A stretch of DNA of 15,706 bases. Source: Armatimonadota bacterium. Lineage in GTDB: Bacteria > Sysuimicrobiota > Sysuimicrobiia > Sysuimicrobiales > JACQTN01. The stretch covers positions 1 through 15,706 of the forward strand of contig JACQTN010000232.1 in assembly GCA_016210785.1 (NCBI GenBank), given 5' to 3'. The position numbers and the translations under genes are program-made. Positions 1-9,849 of this stretch are shown piece by piece. Below the pieces are notes generated by a model. That model saw only the letters and a list, made by a program, of their open reading frames with translations, was not told the DNA's origin and made no database searches. How positions within the stretch are numbered: position 1 is the stretch's first letter; every line of letters starts with the position of its first letter.

Positions 1-3
1 CGC

Positions 4-963
4 TCACTCGTAGGTGATGCGCGGGTCGAGCAGCGTGTAGAGCAGGTCGACGACCAGATTGGCCACCACCACGAAAACCGCGACCGCGATGTTGACCCCC
101 ATCACCACCGGGTAGTCTCTCCGGTAGACCGAGAGGACCGCGAGCCGGCCCAGGCCCGGCCAGGCGAAGATGGTCTCCACGAAGACCGCGCCGGCCACCA
201 GGCTGCGCGCCGCCAGCCCGACGACGGTGACGGTGGGGATGAGCGCGTTGCGCAGAGCGTGGCGGTAGACAATCGCCCGCTCCACCAGGCCCTTCGCGCG
301 GGCCGTGCGGACGTAGTCCTGCCGCAGCACCTCCAGCATGCTGGCCCTTACGAACCGGACGAAGGTCCCCACGTCCACCGCGCTGAGGGCGAGCACCGGG
401 AGGACGAGATGGCTCACCCGGGAGGCCAGGTCGTGCTCCAGGCCGTACTCCGACATCCCCGATGCGGGCAGCCATCCCAGGGTGACCGAGAAGATCAGGA
501 TGAGCATGATGCCAAGCCAGAACGTGGGGAACGACATCCCGAAGTACGCCAGCACCGTGACGGCCTTGTCCAGCAGCGAGTACTGACGCACGGCGCTGAT
601 CACGCCAAACAGCACCGCCAGCGACACGGCCAGGACCAGGCTCACGCCGGTGAGGAGCAGCGTCGCGCTCAACCGCTCCAGGACCAGCGTCGACACCGTC
701 AGGCCGCCGCCGGTAAGGGAGTAGCCGAGATCGCCCACGGCGACGCGGGACAGCCAGCGGAGGTAACGCACGTGGAGCGGCTGGTTCAGGCCCAGCCTTT
801 CGCGCACCTGCGCGGCGATTTCCAGGTTCATGTCCTCGGAGACGAAGAAGGTCTCGGGGCCGCCGGGCGCCAGGTTGATGGACAGGAAGAGGACGAGGGA
901 GATGCCGACGAGCATGGGCGGAATGGCCAGCAGGCGCCGGATGAGATACGCCCGATGCGTCAT
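4..963 (-). CDS. ABC transporter permease, DppB/OppB family
   Basis: Inner-membrane permease of a peptide/nickel/oligosaccharide-type ABC importer; it forms half of the transmembrane channel together with a DppC-like partner. The 319-residue length is normal for the family and the protein looks complete. It starts with the typical N-terminal helix (MTHRAYLIRRLL, then a hydrophobic stretch), has about six hydrophobic segments, and carries the cytoplasmic EAA loop that contacts the ATPase near residues 217-250 (DYVRTARAKGL followed by RHALRNALIP). The ATG has a good ribosome site (GGAGG, 9-base spacer). The TGA lies at the window edge, so the rest of the operon (DppC-like permease, ATPases, binding protein) should be outside. 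The substrate cannot be read from this subunit. The gene has a roughly 420-base leader with a promoter, a structured RNA and an intrinsic terminator, so expression is probably attenuated. Confidence 0.95.
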   Translation of the reverse strand: MTHRAYLIRRLLAIPPMLVGISLVLFLSINLAPGGPETFFVSEDMNLEIAAQVRERLGLNQPLHVRYLRWLSRVAVGDLGYSLTGGGLTVSTLVLERLSATLLLTGVSLVLAVSLAVLFGVISAVRQYSLLDKAVTVLAYFGMSFPTFWLGIMLILIFSVTLGWLPASGMSEYGLEHDLASRVSHLVLPVLALSAVDVGTFVRFVRASMLEVLRQDYVRTARAKGLVERAIVYRHALRNALIPTVTVVGLAARSLVAGAVFVETIFAWPGLGRLAVLSVYRRDYPVVMGVNIAVAVFVVVANLVVDLLYTLLDPRITYE

Positions 964-1231
964 GGGGCGCGAGCCTCCCTCGGGGTGCCTTTAGGCGGGT
1001 TCGCGCCCCGGGGTGTGCGCCCCTCCATGCGTGGACGCGACTCGGGCGTTCGGGTTGACCGGGGATATTGCGGGCGCGGCGCGCGGCGGAGGAAGCGGCC
1101 GGTGCGGCCATGCCACAATCAGCCGCGGGCGCGCGGGGAAGGAACCATTCGACGCTCATGCTTCGGGTCGGCTTGGCTGGCCCGAAGCATCACGGGGAGT
1201 TCGGTGCATGCGGCACACGGGAATGGAGGAG
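964..1231. other. Non-coding leader segment between attenuator and permease gene
   Basis: GC-rich stretch without a convincing gene on either strand. ORFs here are short, high-GC frames with no recognisable protein. The only clear structure is a perfect 10-base inverted repeat (atgcttcggg / cccgaagcat, 1158-1167 and 1181-1190, 13-base loop). It would make a stable hairpin in the leader RNA on the minus strand. There is no following U-run, so it is not a simple terminator; RNA stabilisation or protein binding is possible. Confidence 0.6.
1158..1190. repeat. Perfect 10-bp inverted repeat in permease leader
   Basis: Arms at 1158-1167 and 1181-1190 are exact reverse complements around a 13-base loop that is itself G/C-rich. 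No U-tract follows on either strand, which argues against an intrinsic terminator. Function unknown. Confidence 0.6.
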
Positions 1232-1278
1232 AAATACAAAAGGCGCCCCCGGCAGCACGTGGCTTCGGAGAAGGCGCC
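1232..1278 (-). terminator. Intrinsic terminator (attenuator) ahead of permease gene
   Basis: On the minus strand GGCGCC (1278-1273) pairs with GGCGCC (1247-1242). Inside, UCCG pairs with CGGG and AGC with GCU around a CACGU loop. The stem is followed at once by UUUUGUAUUU (1241-1232). It lies some 270 bases upstream of the permease ATG and about 100 bases after the predicted transcription start, so it would act as a premature terminator. The 5' half (1262-1275) is also complementary, with small bulges, to the 3' strand of the closing stem of the preceding structured RNA, which would make an antiterminator. Confidence 0.65.
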
Positions 1279-1291
1279 CTGGAGATATAAA

Positions 1292-1381
1292 GCCTCCGAG
1301 CAACCTTTGAGGTCTCGTCCACCCTCGCTCACCTTTCGGCTTGCGCGGGTTTTCGTTCCCATCTACGGCCGCTCGGAGGCA
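1292..1381 (-). ncRNA. Structured leader RNA, candidate riboswitch-type aptamer of unknown class
   Basis: Read on the minus strand, a perfect 10-bp stem (GCCTCCGAGC at 1380-1371 with GCTCGGAGGC at 1301-1292) closes a 69-base interior. The interior can form two further helices: CGGC..GCCG enclosing UGGG..CCCG with an A-rich loop (AACGAAAA), and GAGG(G)U..ACCUC around a GGACGAG loop. The result resembles a three-way junction. The closing stem begins within a base or two of the predicted transcription start, and an intrinsic terminator follows. I compared it from memory with SAM, cobalamin, TPP, glycine, c-di-GMP, THF, Mn2+, Moco, guanidine and T-box leaders and found no convincing match. It could also be a free small RNA ending at the terminator. 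Confidence 0.5.
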
Positions 1382-1387
1382 CCTATC

Positions 1388-1416
1388 TTTGTATCACGGC
1401 AGCGTACATTTGTAAA
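1388..1416 (-). promoter_or_regulatory. Sigma-70-type promoter for permease leader
   Basis: On the minus strand TTTACA (1416-1411) and TACAAA (1393-1388) are separated by exactly 17 bases, with five of six and four of six consensus bases respectively. The surroundings are locally AT-rich in an otherwise GC-rich region. The start of transcription would fall near 1381-1383, immediately before the 10-bp closing stem of the structured leader. Confidence 0.6.
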
Positions 1417-1435
1417 TGGGGAACTAACGTACGCT
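1401..1435. promoter_or_regulatory. Palindromes overlapping the -35 region, candidate operator
   Basis: Two inverted repeats overlap the promoter: catttgtaaatg (1407-1418, arms cattt/aaatg, 2-base gap) sits on the -35 box, and agcgtac (1401-1407) is mirrored by gtacgct (1429-1435). Symmetric sites in this position often bind a dimeric repressor. The regulator is unknown and no regulator gene is adjacent. Confidence 0.35.
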
Positions 1436-1468
1436 ATCTTGCGCTCCACGGCCACCCGACTCGCGAGG

Positions 1469-3961
1469 TCAACAGGTGTCCGGCGGCCCCTGCGGGGTCC
1501 GCCGGACCAGCACGCGGCACAGGACGGGGACGATATGAGGGTCGAACTGAGTCCCCGCACACCGGCGGAGTTCGGCGATCGCCTCCTCGTGGCTCCGCGC
1601 CGCCCGGTACACGCGCTCGTCGGTCATGGCCACGTAGGCGTCCACCACGGCGAGGATGCGCGCTCCCAGCGGGATAGCCTCCTCCTTGAGCCCATCCGGG
1701 TACCCGGCCCCGTCCCACCACTCCTGGTGGTGCCTGATGATGGGAATCACCGGGTGGAGCCGCTTCACCGGGACGACGATGCGCGCGCCCTCGTCGGGAT
1801 GGCGCCTGATGATCGCCCACTCCTCCTCCGTGAGGCGGCCGGGCTTGCTCAGAACCGCATCGGGGACGGCGATCTTTCCGATGTCATGCAGCAACGCCCC
1901 CCACCGGATGGCCTGGATCTCTTCCTCCACGCACCCCATCTCGCGCGCGATGGCCACCGTGAGGTCCGCCAACCGCTGGCTATGTCCCGCGGTATAGGTA
2001 TCCCGCGCATCCATGGCGTTGGCCAGAGCCAGCACCGTTTGCATGTAGGCTTCTTCCAGCGCCTCGTGGGTTCGCACCCTCTGCAGCGCGTTGCCCGCCA
2101 TCTCTGCCAGGGTCAGCAGCAGCCGCTCCTCCTCCGGGAGGAACGACGGCGTCTCGCCATAAGCCGCACGGCGCCGGGCCACGGTCAGGGCGCCCACCAC
2201 CTGCCCCGTGACGGTGCGCAGCGGCACGCACACCGCCGGCCCGAGCCCCGCCAGCATCTCGCGGTTGGCGGGGCGGGTCAGAGGGTCGGCGGCCAGGTCG
2301 GGCGTCCGGTAGAGGGAGTTGGTGCGGATCACGTGCCCGGTCAGTCCCTGGCCGATATCGTAGTCTCGGCCCACGATGCTGGCGGTCGCCCCGGACGCAC
2401 CCAGGAGCAAGACCCTCTGCCTGGTGTGGTCGATGATCCCCAGGATGCCCGCGTCGGCGCGCACCAGACGGATCGCCTCGGCCGCCACCACCGGGACCAT
2501 CTGCTCCACGGTCGCCGCGCCGCGCAGAGCAGCGCTCACGTCCGACAGCGCGGTCAGCTCCCATAGGTGGCGCTGCGTTGTCTCCAGCAGCCGCGCCCGC
2601 TCGATTACCGCGGCCACCTGCTGCGCCACGGTGGAGAGGACGCGGACATCCTCCTGGGAGAAGGCGCCGGGCCGCGGGCTCTCCACGTTGATGACCCCCA
2701 ACACCTGGCCGTCCACCTTGAGCGGCACGCACAGTTCCGACTGCGTCCCGGGAATCCCCGCGCGGTAGCGAGGTTCCTTGAGCACATCCTCCACCAGCAG
2801 CGGATCTCCCGTCTGCGCCACCCATCCCGTGACCCCCTCGCCCGGGGCGAGCTCGAGGATCTGGTTGGCCATCGGGCCGCCCGGCGCGCGCAGGCGCAGC
2901 CGGTTCCCCTCCCGCAGCATGATCCACAGGTGCTCGTAGCCCAGGTACGACTTCAGGCTGCGGATGATGGCGAAGAGGGCGCCGTCCAGATCGCGAGCCG
3001 TGGCGGCGGCCACGGTGACTTCGTGGAGAAGGGAGAGTTCCCGGAGCTGTTGCCGCGTGGTGGCAAACAGCCCGGTGCGGTCGAGGGCCAGGGCCACCTG
3101 GCTCGCCACCAGCGAGAGGAAGTGCGCCTCGTCGGGACCGAAGCGCCCCGGCTCGCGCGAGTTCACCGACATGGTGCCAATGACGCGGTCGCCCAGCACC
3201 ATGGGGACGGCCAGGGCAGACCGCACGCCGAACCGCTCCGCCAGCGGCTTGATGACCTCACGGGTGAGAATCGATCCGGGCGCCTCGCAGTCCGCGACGA
3301 TGACCGGGCTGCGCGTGTTCACGGCGTGGATGGAGATTCCCGCCTTCCCGTCCAGCGGCGCCCGGTCCACACTCACCATCTCCTGCGGCCAGCCGACACC
3401 CGCGCGCAGCACCAGCCACCGGCCGGTCTCTTCCAGCAGCCGCAGCGTGACCCGCGGCGCCTCGAATCGCTCCGCCACCGTGTGCACCGCCAGGGCCATG
3501 ACCTCCTGCGAGTTGACAGCCTGCAGCAGGCGGGTCGAGAACCTGAGGAGGGCGGCCTGTTCTTCCACGCGCTCGGACTTCAGCCTCTCCCGCGCCGCGT
3601 CCAGCTCGCCCGTCCTGGCCTCGACCTCACGCTCGCGGATGCGCAGCGCCTCGACCAGGCGGGCCACCTCTTTGAACGTGGCGGAGACCAGGTCCCCGAT
3701 CCGCTGCGGCTCGGCGGAGAGGGAGAGTGTGCGGCCGCCGATGCGCACCATGACGGCTTCCGCGCCCCGGAGGGCCTTCGGCTCGGACTCGAGACGCTTC
3801 AGCATGGTCAGGATTCGCTCGGGCAGGTCACCGGTGGGGACACCCGAGAGTTTCCGGACCCCGGAGCGCACGGAAGGCCGCGGAGTCAAAGGAGCCGCTC
3901 CGCGCGCTCGCTTCTCCCGCGGACGCGCGCCACTCACCGGCAACACCTGCCCCGGGCGCAT
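1469..3961 (-). CDS. Three-GAF HD-GYP protein, predicted cyclic-di-GMP phosphodiesterase
   Basis: Predicted soluble signalling protein of 830 residues. A variable N-terminus and a coiled coil (about 95-135) lead into three GAF sensor domains (roughly 140-295, 305-460 and 470-630) and a C-terminal HD-GYP domain (about 638-820). The catalytic signature is complete: the GHSQRL histidine, HDIGKI, RHPDEGA, HHQE and DGAGYPDG, so hydrolysis of cyclic-di-GMP is expected. I see no receiver domain or membrane segment, so the input is probably a small ligand or redox/light signal through the GAFs. I prefer the ATG at 3961 because AGGAGG lies 6 bases upstream; the frame is open to an ATG at 4051 that has no ribosome site and would add 30 unconserved residues. 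It is separated from ilvD by an AT-rich promoter segment, so it is probably its own transcription unit. Confidence 0.93.
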   Translation of the reverse strand: MRPGQVLPVSGARPREKRARGAAPLTPRPSVRSGVRKLSGVPTGDLPERILTMLKRLESEPKALRGAEAVMVRIGGRTLSLSAEPQRIGDLVSATFKEVARLVEALRIREREVEARTGELDAARERLKSERVEEQAALLRFSTRLLQAVNSQEVMALAVHTVAERFEAPRVTLRLLEETGRWLVLRAGVGWPQEMVSVDRAPLDGKAGISIHAVNTRSPVIVADCEAPGSILTREVIKPLAERFGVRSALAVPMVLGDRVIGTMSVNSREPGRFGPDEAHFLSLVASQVALALDRTGLFATTRQQLRELSLLHEVTVAAATARDLDGALFAIIRSLKSYLGYEHLWIMLREGNRLRLRAPGGPMANQILELAPGEGVTGWVAQTGDPLLVEDVLKEPRYRAGIPGTQSELCVPLKVDGQVLGVINVESPRPGAFSQEDVRVLSTVAQQVAAVIERARLLETTQRHLWELTALSDVSAALRGAATVEQMVPVVAAEAIRLVRADAGILGIIDHTRQRVLLLGASGATASIVGRDYDIGQGLTGHVIRTNSLYRTPDLAADPLTRPANREMLAGLGPAVCVPLRTVTGQVVGALTVARRRAAYGETPSFLPEEERLLLTLAEMAGNALQRVRTHEALEEAYMQTVLALANAMDARDTYTAGHSQRLADLTVAIAREMGCVEEEIQAIRWGALLHDIGKIAVPDAVLSKPGRLTEEEWAIIRRHPDEGARIVVPVKRLHPVIPIIRHHQEWWDGAGYPDGLKEEAIPLGARILAVVDAYVAMTDERVYRAARSHEEAIAELRRCAGTQFDPHIVPVLCRVLVRRTPQGPPDTC

Positions 3962-4051
3962 CGATTGACGGCCTCCTGCACCGGAGACAATGACGGTGTG
4001 CCCTCCCCGGAAGGCTGCCACCGACTTCCACCGACCATCTGGAGTAACCAT

Positions 4052-4176
4052 TGTAGATTAACACACCTACTTATATCGGCGCAAGGCAAATATAATTTAT
4101 CCCAAGGCGCGTGGGTACAAGAATACGAATATATGTTTGGGAGAACTGCCTGCTACTTTTCTGCCGGAAGCCGGTG
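4052..4176 (-). promoter_or_regulatory. AT-rich promoter segment between ilvD and the HD-GYP gene
   Basis: Markedly AT-rich compared with its surroundings. On the minus strand a TTGTAC box (4120-4115) is followed after 17 bases by AATTAT (4097-4092), and a TATAAG lies further down. This is a plausible, not exact, sigma-70 promoter for the HD-GYP gene. Next to the ilvD stop is a CCGG-CTT-CCGG hairpin inside CTGCCG/CGGCAG arms, followed by AAAAG rather than T residues, so it is not a clear terminator. Confidence 0.4.
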
Positions 4177-5865
4177 CTAGCGGCAGACCGCGCCGTGCGC
4201 CGAGGAAGAGACCAGCCGCGCGTACTTGGCCAGCGCCCCGGAAGTGTACTTCGGCGCCGGCTCCTTCCAGGACTTCAGGCGGGCCTTGATCTCCTCATTG
4301 GAAACCTCCATGTCCAGCCGGCGGTTGGCAATGTCGAGGGTGATCATGTCCCCCTCGCGCACGGCCGCGATCGGCCCGCCGTGCGCCGCCTCCGGGGCCA
4401 CGTGCCCGACCATGAGGCCGTGGGTCGCGCCGGAGAAGCGGCCATCGGTCATGAGCGCCACCTTGTCCCCCAACCCCCGCCCCACGATGGCCGCGGTGAC
4501 CGCCAGCATCTCCCGCATCCCGGGTCCGCCCTTGGGACCCTCGTAGCGGATGATGACCACGTCGCCTTCCCGGATCTTGCCGCTCACCACCGCCGCAAAC
4601 GCGTCTTCTTCCCGGTCGAAGACGCGCGCCGGCCCGCGGTGCACCATCCCCGCGGCCACGCCCGCGGTCTTCACCACGCCGCCCTCCGGCGCCAGATTGC
4701 CGCGCACGATGGCGAGCCCGCCGGTGGGCTTGAGCGGGTTAGTGACCGACCGCACCACATCCTGTCCCGCCGGGCGCCGCACGCCGGCCAGGTTCTCCCT
4801 CACCGTCTTCCCGCTCACGGTCAGGCAGTCGCCGTGCAGCAGCCCCGCGTCCAGCAGCTCCTTCGTCACGACCTGCACGCCGCCGACCCGGTCCAGGTCG
4901 GCCATGGTGTACCGGCCGCCGGGCTTCATGTCGGCGATGGTGGGCGTGCGGCTGCTGATACGGTCGAAGTCGTCCAGCTCCAGCGGAACGCCGATCTCCT
5001 GGGACAGCGCCAGCAGGTGGAGGACCGCGTTGGTGGACCCGCCCATCGCCGCGCTGACCGTGATGGCGTTCTCGAAGGCCGCCCGGGTGAGGATGTGGCG
5101 GGGGGTGATGGCCTGCTCCAGCAGGCGCACCACCATCTCGCCCGCCTGCTCGCAGATCTGGGCCCGCCGACCGTCCACCGCGGGGACCGCGGCGCTGCCG
5201 GGCGGCGCGATGCCCAGCGCTTCCGCCACCGCGGACATGGTGTTCGCCGTGAACAGGCCGCCGCACGACCCGGCGGTGGGACAGGCGCCGCACTCCAGCT
5301 CGTACAGCTCCTCGGCGGTCATCTTCCCCTGCGCGTACGCGCCCACCGCCTCGAAGACGTCCTGCACGGTAACGTCCCGGCCCTGGAAGGTCCCCGGGAG
5401 AATCGTGCCGCCGTAGACGAAGATGGACGGGATGTTGAGGCGCGCGATCGCGAGCAGCGACCCCGGCAGGCTCTTGTCGCACCCGGCGATGGCGACCAGC
5501 GCGTCGTAGCCGTGGGCCATCACCATCAACTCGATGGAGTCGGCGATGACCTCGCGGCTCACCAGCGACGCCTTCATCCCCTCGTGCCCCATGGCGATGC
5601 CGTCGCTGACGGCGATGGTGGTGAACTCGAACGGGGTCCCGCCGCCGGCCCGCACACCGTCCTTCACCTTCAGCGCCAGGCCGTTCAGGTGGTAGTTGCA
5701 GGGCGTCGCCTCGTTCCACGAGCTGGTCACCGCGACCAGGGGCTTGGCCAGGTCGGCGGCGGTGAACCCCATCGCCCGGAAGTAGGAGCGGTGGGGCGCG
5801 CGCTCCGGGCCCTGGGTCACCACCCAGCTGCGGTGCTTGAGTCGCGACTTCACATCGGCTGCCAT
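4177..5865 (-). CDS. ilvD: Dihydroxy-acid dehydratase
   Basis: Catalyses dehydration of 2,3-dihydroxy-isovalerate and 2,3-dihydroxy-3-methylvalerate to the 2-oxo acids in valine, isoleucine and leucine (and hence CoA) synthesis. It is a cytoplasmic Fe-S enzyme. The three cluster cysteines of the family are present in [15 protein letters not shown] and CPTAGSCGG, and the C-terminal GRFSGATHG motif carries the active-site serine. About 562 residues is normal. Two ATGs lie close together (5871 and 5865); GGGAGG is 3 bases from the first and 9 from the second, so I choose 5865. It follows aroA by 37 bases and is likely the last gene of the aromatic operon, linking branched-chain to aromatic amino-acid synthesis. 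Whether the cluster is 2Fe-2S or 4Fe-4S cannot be told by eye. Confidence 0.97.
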   Translation of the reverse strand: MAADVKSRLKHRSWVVTQGPERAPHRSYFRAMGFTAADLAKPLVAVTSSWNEATPCNYHLNGLALKVKDGVRAGGGTPFEFTTIAVSDGIAMGHEGMKASLVSREVIADSIELMVMAHGYDALVAIAGCDKSLPGSLLAIARLNIPSIFVYGGTILPGTFQGRDVTVQDVFEAVGAYAQGKMTAEELYELECGACPTAGSCGGLFTANTMSAVAEALGIAPPGSAAVPAVDGRRAQICEQAGEMVVRLLEQAITPRHILTRAAFENAITVSAAMGGSTNAVLHLLALSQEIGVPLELDDFDRISSRTPTIADMKPGGRYTMADLDRVGGVQVVTKELLDAGLLHGDCLTVSGKTVRENLAGVRRPAGQDVVRSVTNPLKPTGGLAIVRGNLAPEGGVVKTAGVAAGMVHRGPARVFDREEDAFAAVVSGKIREGDVVIIRYEGPKGGPGMREMLAVTAAIVGRGLGDKVALMTDGRFSGATHGLMVGHVAPEAAHGGPIAAVREGDMITLDIANRRLDMEVSNEEIKARLKSWKEPAPKYTSGALAKYARLVSSSAHGAVCR

Positions 5866-5902
5866 CCTCATGCGCCTCCCGTCTAAAGGTCGGGTAGACC
5901 CG

Positions 5903-7212
<1,310 letters not shown>

Positions 7213-7216
<4 letters not shown>

Positions 7217-7587
7217 TCGCGGCCCCCGACCAAGTCGGGCCGGAGGCGCTGCGCATCGCGCAGGTAGACGTGCGTGACCTCCTCCGGCCGCCTGGTGGTG
7301 TTTACCAGCATGAGCACGCGAATACACCGCGAGACTTCACCGGGCACGGCCATCTCGGAAGCGCCCACCAGGGGAACGTAGGTCCAGCCCAGCGACCGCG
7401 CCGCGGCCGCGGGAAAAGTGGCGGTGAGGTCGGGCGTGCAGGTGAACAGGCACGCGGCGATGTCGTCGGGCACCACCCCGTTCACTTCGACCATCTTCAC
7501 CAGCAGCTCGCGCGTCGCCTCCAGGATGTCCTCCTCGGTGTCTGCCTCCGTGGTGGTGGCGCCGCGGATGCCCCGGACAACCATCAT
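7213..7587 (-). CDS. aroH: Chorismate mutase, AroH type
   Basis: Converts chorismate to prephenate, committing it to tyrosine and phenylalanine. At 124 residues it matches the monofunctional trimeric Bacillus-type AroH fold, not the AroQ-type helical mutase. It opens with [10 protein letters not shown]; residues aligning with the Bacillus subtilis active site are present: Arg8 (Arg7 in Bacillus), Arg64, Glu78, Arg90 and Tyr108. The position of Bacillus Cys75 is glycine here, a tolerated difference in the family as far as I recall. GGGAGGG lies about 9-10 bases before the paired ATGATG start. The start overlaps the aroQ stop and the stop overlaps the aroA start, so it sits in a translationally coupled string. 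Confidence 0.96.
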
Positions 7588-8210
7588 GGCGAGACACCCT
7601 CCCCGCCCTCGGAGCGTCCTCCCGGCTGGGTCCGCCGGCGGCCCCGCCGGCGGCGGCCCCGCCGGACCTTCTCGGGGCCCGGAGCGGCCCGGCGCGCCGG
7701 CGAGATGTCGCCGTCGGACACCGGGACGGCGTGGGCGGCGGGCATCCGCGCCTCCGGCGCCTCCGACTCCAGCGCCGGAGGGCGGGCCAGAACGATGGCC
7801 GCGATGAGACCCAGTTCATAGCTCAGCGCGCCGAATCCCATCACCTGTCCCCGGCAGACGCCCGCGATCACCGAGCGGTGACGGAACTCCTCCCGCGCGT
7901 GCAGGTTGCTGAGATGCACCTCCACCACCGGCACCGGCAGCGCGGCGACGGCGTCGCGCAGGGCCACGCTGTAGTGGGTGAGCCCGCCCGGGTTGAGCAC
8001 GACGGCGTCCACCGATTGCCGCGCCGCGTGCAGGCGGTCGATAATGGCGCCCTCATGATTGCTCTGAAACAACTCTACCTCCGCGCCCTCCGACGTCCCC
8101 AGCGCGCGCAGGCGGTCGTCGATCTCCCGCAGGGTGGTGCGGCCGTAGATCTCCGGCTCGCGCTCCCCGAGCAGGTTCAGGTTGGGACCGTGAATCACCA
8201 GGATTTTCAT
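7584..8210 (-). CDS. aroQ: Type II 3-dehydroquinate dehydratase with basic C-terminal extension
   Basis: Dehydrates 3-dehydroquinate to 3-dehydroshikimate; the type II enzyme is a cytoplasmic dodecamer. The core (1-142) is complete: [17 protein letters not shown] with Arg17 and the catalytic Tyr22, [19 protein letters not shown] (Asn73, His79) and VEVHLSN (His99). Family members are usually about 145 residues; this one has 66 extra. Residues 143-208 are low complexity, Ala/Pro/Glu-rich and then strongly basic ([14 protein letters not shown]), and look disordered. The open frame ends inside the aroH start codon, which fits real translation of the tail. No clear ribosome site; the ATG lies 5 bases after the aroKB stop, so coupling is likely. 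Confidence 0.95.
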   Translation of the reverse strand: MKILVIHGPNLNLLGEREPEIYGRTTLREIDDRLRALGTSEGAEVELFQSNHEGAIIDRLHAARQSVDAVVLNPGGLTHYSVALRDAVAALPVPVVEVHLSNLHAREEFRHRSVIAGVCRGQVMGFGALSYELGLIAAIVLARPPALESEAPEARMPAAHAVPVSDGDISPARRAAPGPEKVRRGRRRRGRRRTQPGGRSEGGEGVSP

Positions 8211-8215
8211 GGTGA

Positions 8216-9820
8216 CTAGTGAGATTCGGGGGACCCGGCAAGGACCTCCTGCACCAGCGGGGGCGGCACGTCATCCCGGATGGCGACCTCTCCCAGGCGC
8301 AGCGGCAGTGCGAAACGTATCCGTCCCTCACGCGCCTTCTTGTCCAGCGCCATCGCCTCCATCACCGCCCGCGACGCGACCCCCTCCGGCCGCGTGGGAA
8401 GCCCGGCGCGCGCCAGCAGCGCCTCCTGCCGCGCCACCACCGCGTCGCCAATCAACCCCATGCGGGCGGCGAGCACCGCCTCCAGGTGCATGCCGATGGC
8501 GATGGCCTCGCCGTGGGCGTACCTCCCGTAGCCGGTGGCCACCTCGATGGCGTGGCCGATGGTGTGGCCGTAGTTGAGCACCTGCCGGCGGTGCGACTCG
8601 AACTCGTCCTCCTCCACCACCTGCGCCTTGATGGCCGCGGCGCGGCGGATTGCCTCCACCAGGATCTCGCGCTCCAGCGCCAGGATGCGGTCCAGGTGCT
8701 GCTCGAGATACTGGAACAGATCGGCATCGGCGATCACCGCGGCCTTGATGATCTCCGCCAGCCCCGAGCGCACTTCCCGCGCGGGCAGCGAGCGCAGCGC
8801 CGCGATGTCCGCCGCCACCAGGCGCGGCTGGTAGAAGGCACCGATCAGGTTCTTGGCGCGCGGGTGGTTGACCGCGGTCTTGCCGCCGATGCTGCTGTCC
8901 ACCTGCGCCAGCAGCGTGGTGGGGGCGTGGACCAGGGCGATGCCGCGCATGTAGGTGGCGGCCACGAAGCCGCCCAGATCGCCGATCACGCCGCCGCCCA
9001 GACACACCAGGGCGGCGCCGCGGTCGCAGCGGTGGGCGACCAGCGCGTCGTACACGCGCGAGGCGGTGCGCAACCCCTTGCTGCGCTCCCCGGCGGGCAC
9101 GGTGACCACGGCGGGATCGAAGCCCCACTCCCGCAGGTTCGCGGCCAGCGCGTTCCCCATCATCGTGCGCAGCCGGGGATGGGTGAGCAGCGCCACCCCG
9201 CGGCCCGCGCCGATCCCGCGCAGGTGCCATCCCAACAGCGCCAGGTTGCCGTCGCCCACGTGAAAGGCGTAAGACCGGGACCCCAGCCGCACGGGAACCG
9301 ACGCCTCCTCGTACCCGGCCAGAAACTCCACGACCCGGTTGACGACGTCCTCCACCCCGCGCCGCGACACGTCCAGCACCAGGTCCGCATCCCGGTACAG
9401 CGGCTCGCGCTCGCTCAGCAGGCGGCGCAGGTTCGCCTCGGGCTCCCCGGCCAGGAGCGGGCGCTCTACGCCCGCGCCGACCCGCGCCAGCAGCACCTCC
9501 GGCTCGGCCACCAGCGACACGATCCATCCAGACGCGCGCAGCCGCGCGCGGTTCTCCTCCCGCAGCACGGCGCCGCCGCCCGTGGCGATCACCGCCCGGC
9601 CCGCGCGCGCCGCCTCGGCGGTGGCACGCGCCTCCACGTCCCGGAAGTAGGGCTCCCCGCAGTCGCGGAAGATCTCGGCGATGGTGCGCCCCTCGCGCGC
9701 CTCGATCAGCGCGTCCGTGTCGATGAAGGACCAGCCCAGGCGGCGGGCCAGCAGCCGGCCGGCCTCCGTCTTACCGGTGCCCATGAAGCCGATGAGAACC
9801 ACGTTGCGCATGATCACCAT
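8216..9820 (-). CDS. aroKB: Bifunctional shikimate kinase / 3-dehydroquinate synthase fusion
   Basis: One 534-residue chain holds two shikimate-pathway enzymes. Residues 1-170 are shikimate kinase: P-loop GFMGTGKT (11-18), DTD (34-36), Arg60 in YFRDVE, GGG (81-83), and lid/substrate arginines in ERPLL and SEREPLY. Residues 175-534 are 3-dehydroquinate synthase: [18 protein letters not shown] (NAD binding), [31 protein letters not shown] (metal ligand Glu356), [10 protein letters not shown] and HGEAIAIGM with metal histidines. No key residue is missing in either half. DAHP cyclises to dehydroquinate in one half; shikimate is phosphorylated in the other. The fusion is known from Thermotoga and some other bacteria. 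The frame stays open far upstream, but that is aroC DNA. The ATG at 9820 (or 9811) has only a weak ribosome site. Confidence 0.96.
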   Translation of the reverse strand: MVIMRNVVLIGFMGTGKTEAGRLLARRLGWSFIDTDALIEAREGRTIAEIFRDCGEPYFRDVEARATAEAARAGRAVIATGGGAVLREENRARLRASGWIVSLVAEPEVLLARVGAGVERPLLAGEPEANLRRLLSEREPLYRDADLVLDVSRRGVEDVVNRVVEFLAGYEEASVPVRLGSRSYAFHVGDGNLALLGWHLRGIGAGRGVALLTHPRLRTMMGNALAANLREWGFDPAVVTVPAGERSKGLRTASRVYDALVAHRCDRGAALVCLGGGVIGDLGGFVAATYMRGIALVHAPTTLLAQVDSSIGGKTAVNHPRAKNLIGAFYQPRLVAADIAALRSLPAREVRSGLAEIIKAAVIADADLFQYLEQHLDRILALEREILVEAIRRAAAIKAQVVEEDEFESHRRQVLNYGHTIGHAIEVATGYGRYAHGEAIAIGMHLEAVLAARMGLIGDAVVARQEALLARAGLPTRPEGVASRAVMEAMALDKKAREGRIRFALPLRLGEVAIRDDVPPPLVQEVLAGSPESH

Positions 9821-9849
9821 GTCATCGGTTCGCGCGGAGCCCCGCCTTG

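Noticed and set aside
1292..1381. T-box, cobalamin, SAM or Mn2+ (yybP-ykoY) riboswitch identity
   Set aside because: Fragments such as GAGGGUGG, GGGAA, AAGGUGAG and GAGACC recall these classes, but the rest of each conserved core (T-box ACCGCG bulge, cobalamin box, SAM kink-turn set, GGGGAGUAG) is absent.
1013..2566. Long plus-strand open frame (517 codons)
   Set aside because: Lies antisense to the HD-GYP gene, is rich in His/Arg/Pro/Gly as expected for the complement of GC-rich genes, and shows no domain. The same applies to the long plus-strand frames at 2567-4180, 4111-5886, 8219-9886, 9847-11385 and 12797-14215.
4091..4096. Perfect plus-strand TATAAT
   Set aside because: No plus-strand gene follows and there is no matching -35; it is part of the AT-rich minus-strand promoter segment.
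7217..7327. N-terminal extension of AroA
   Set aside because: It is aroH sequence read out of frame; the ATGA overlap at 7216 gives the normal AroA start.
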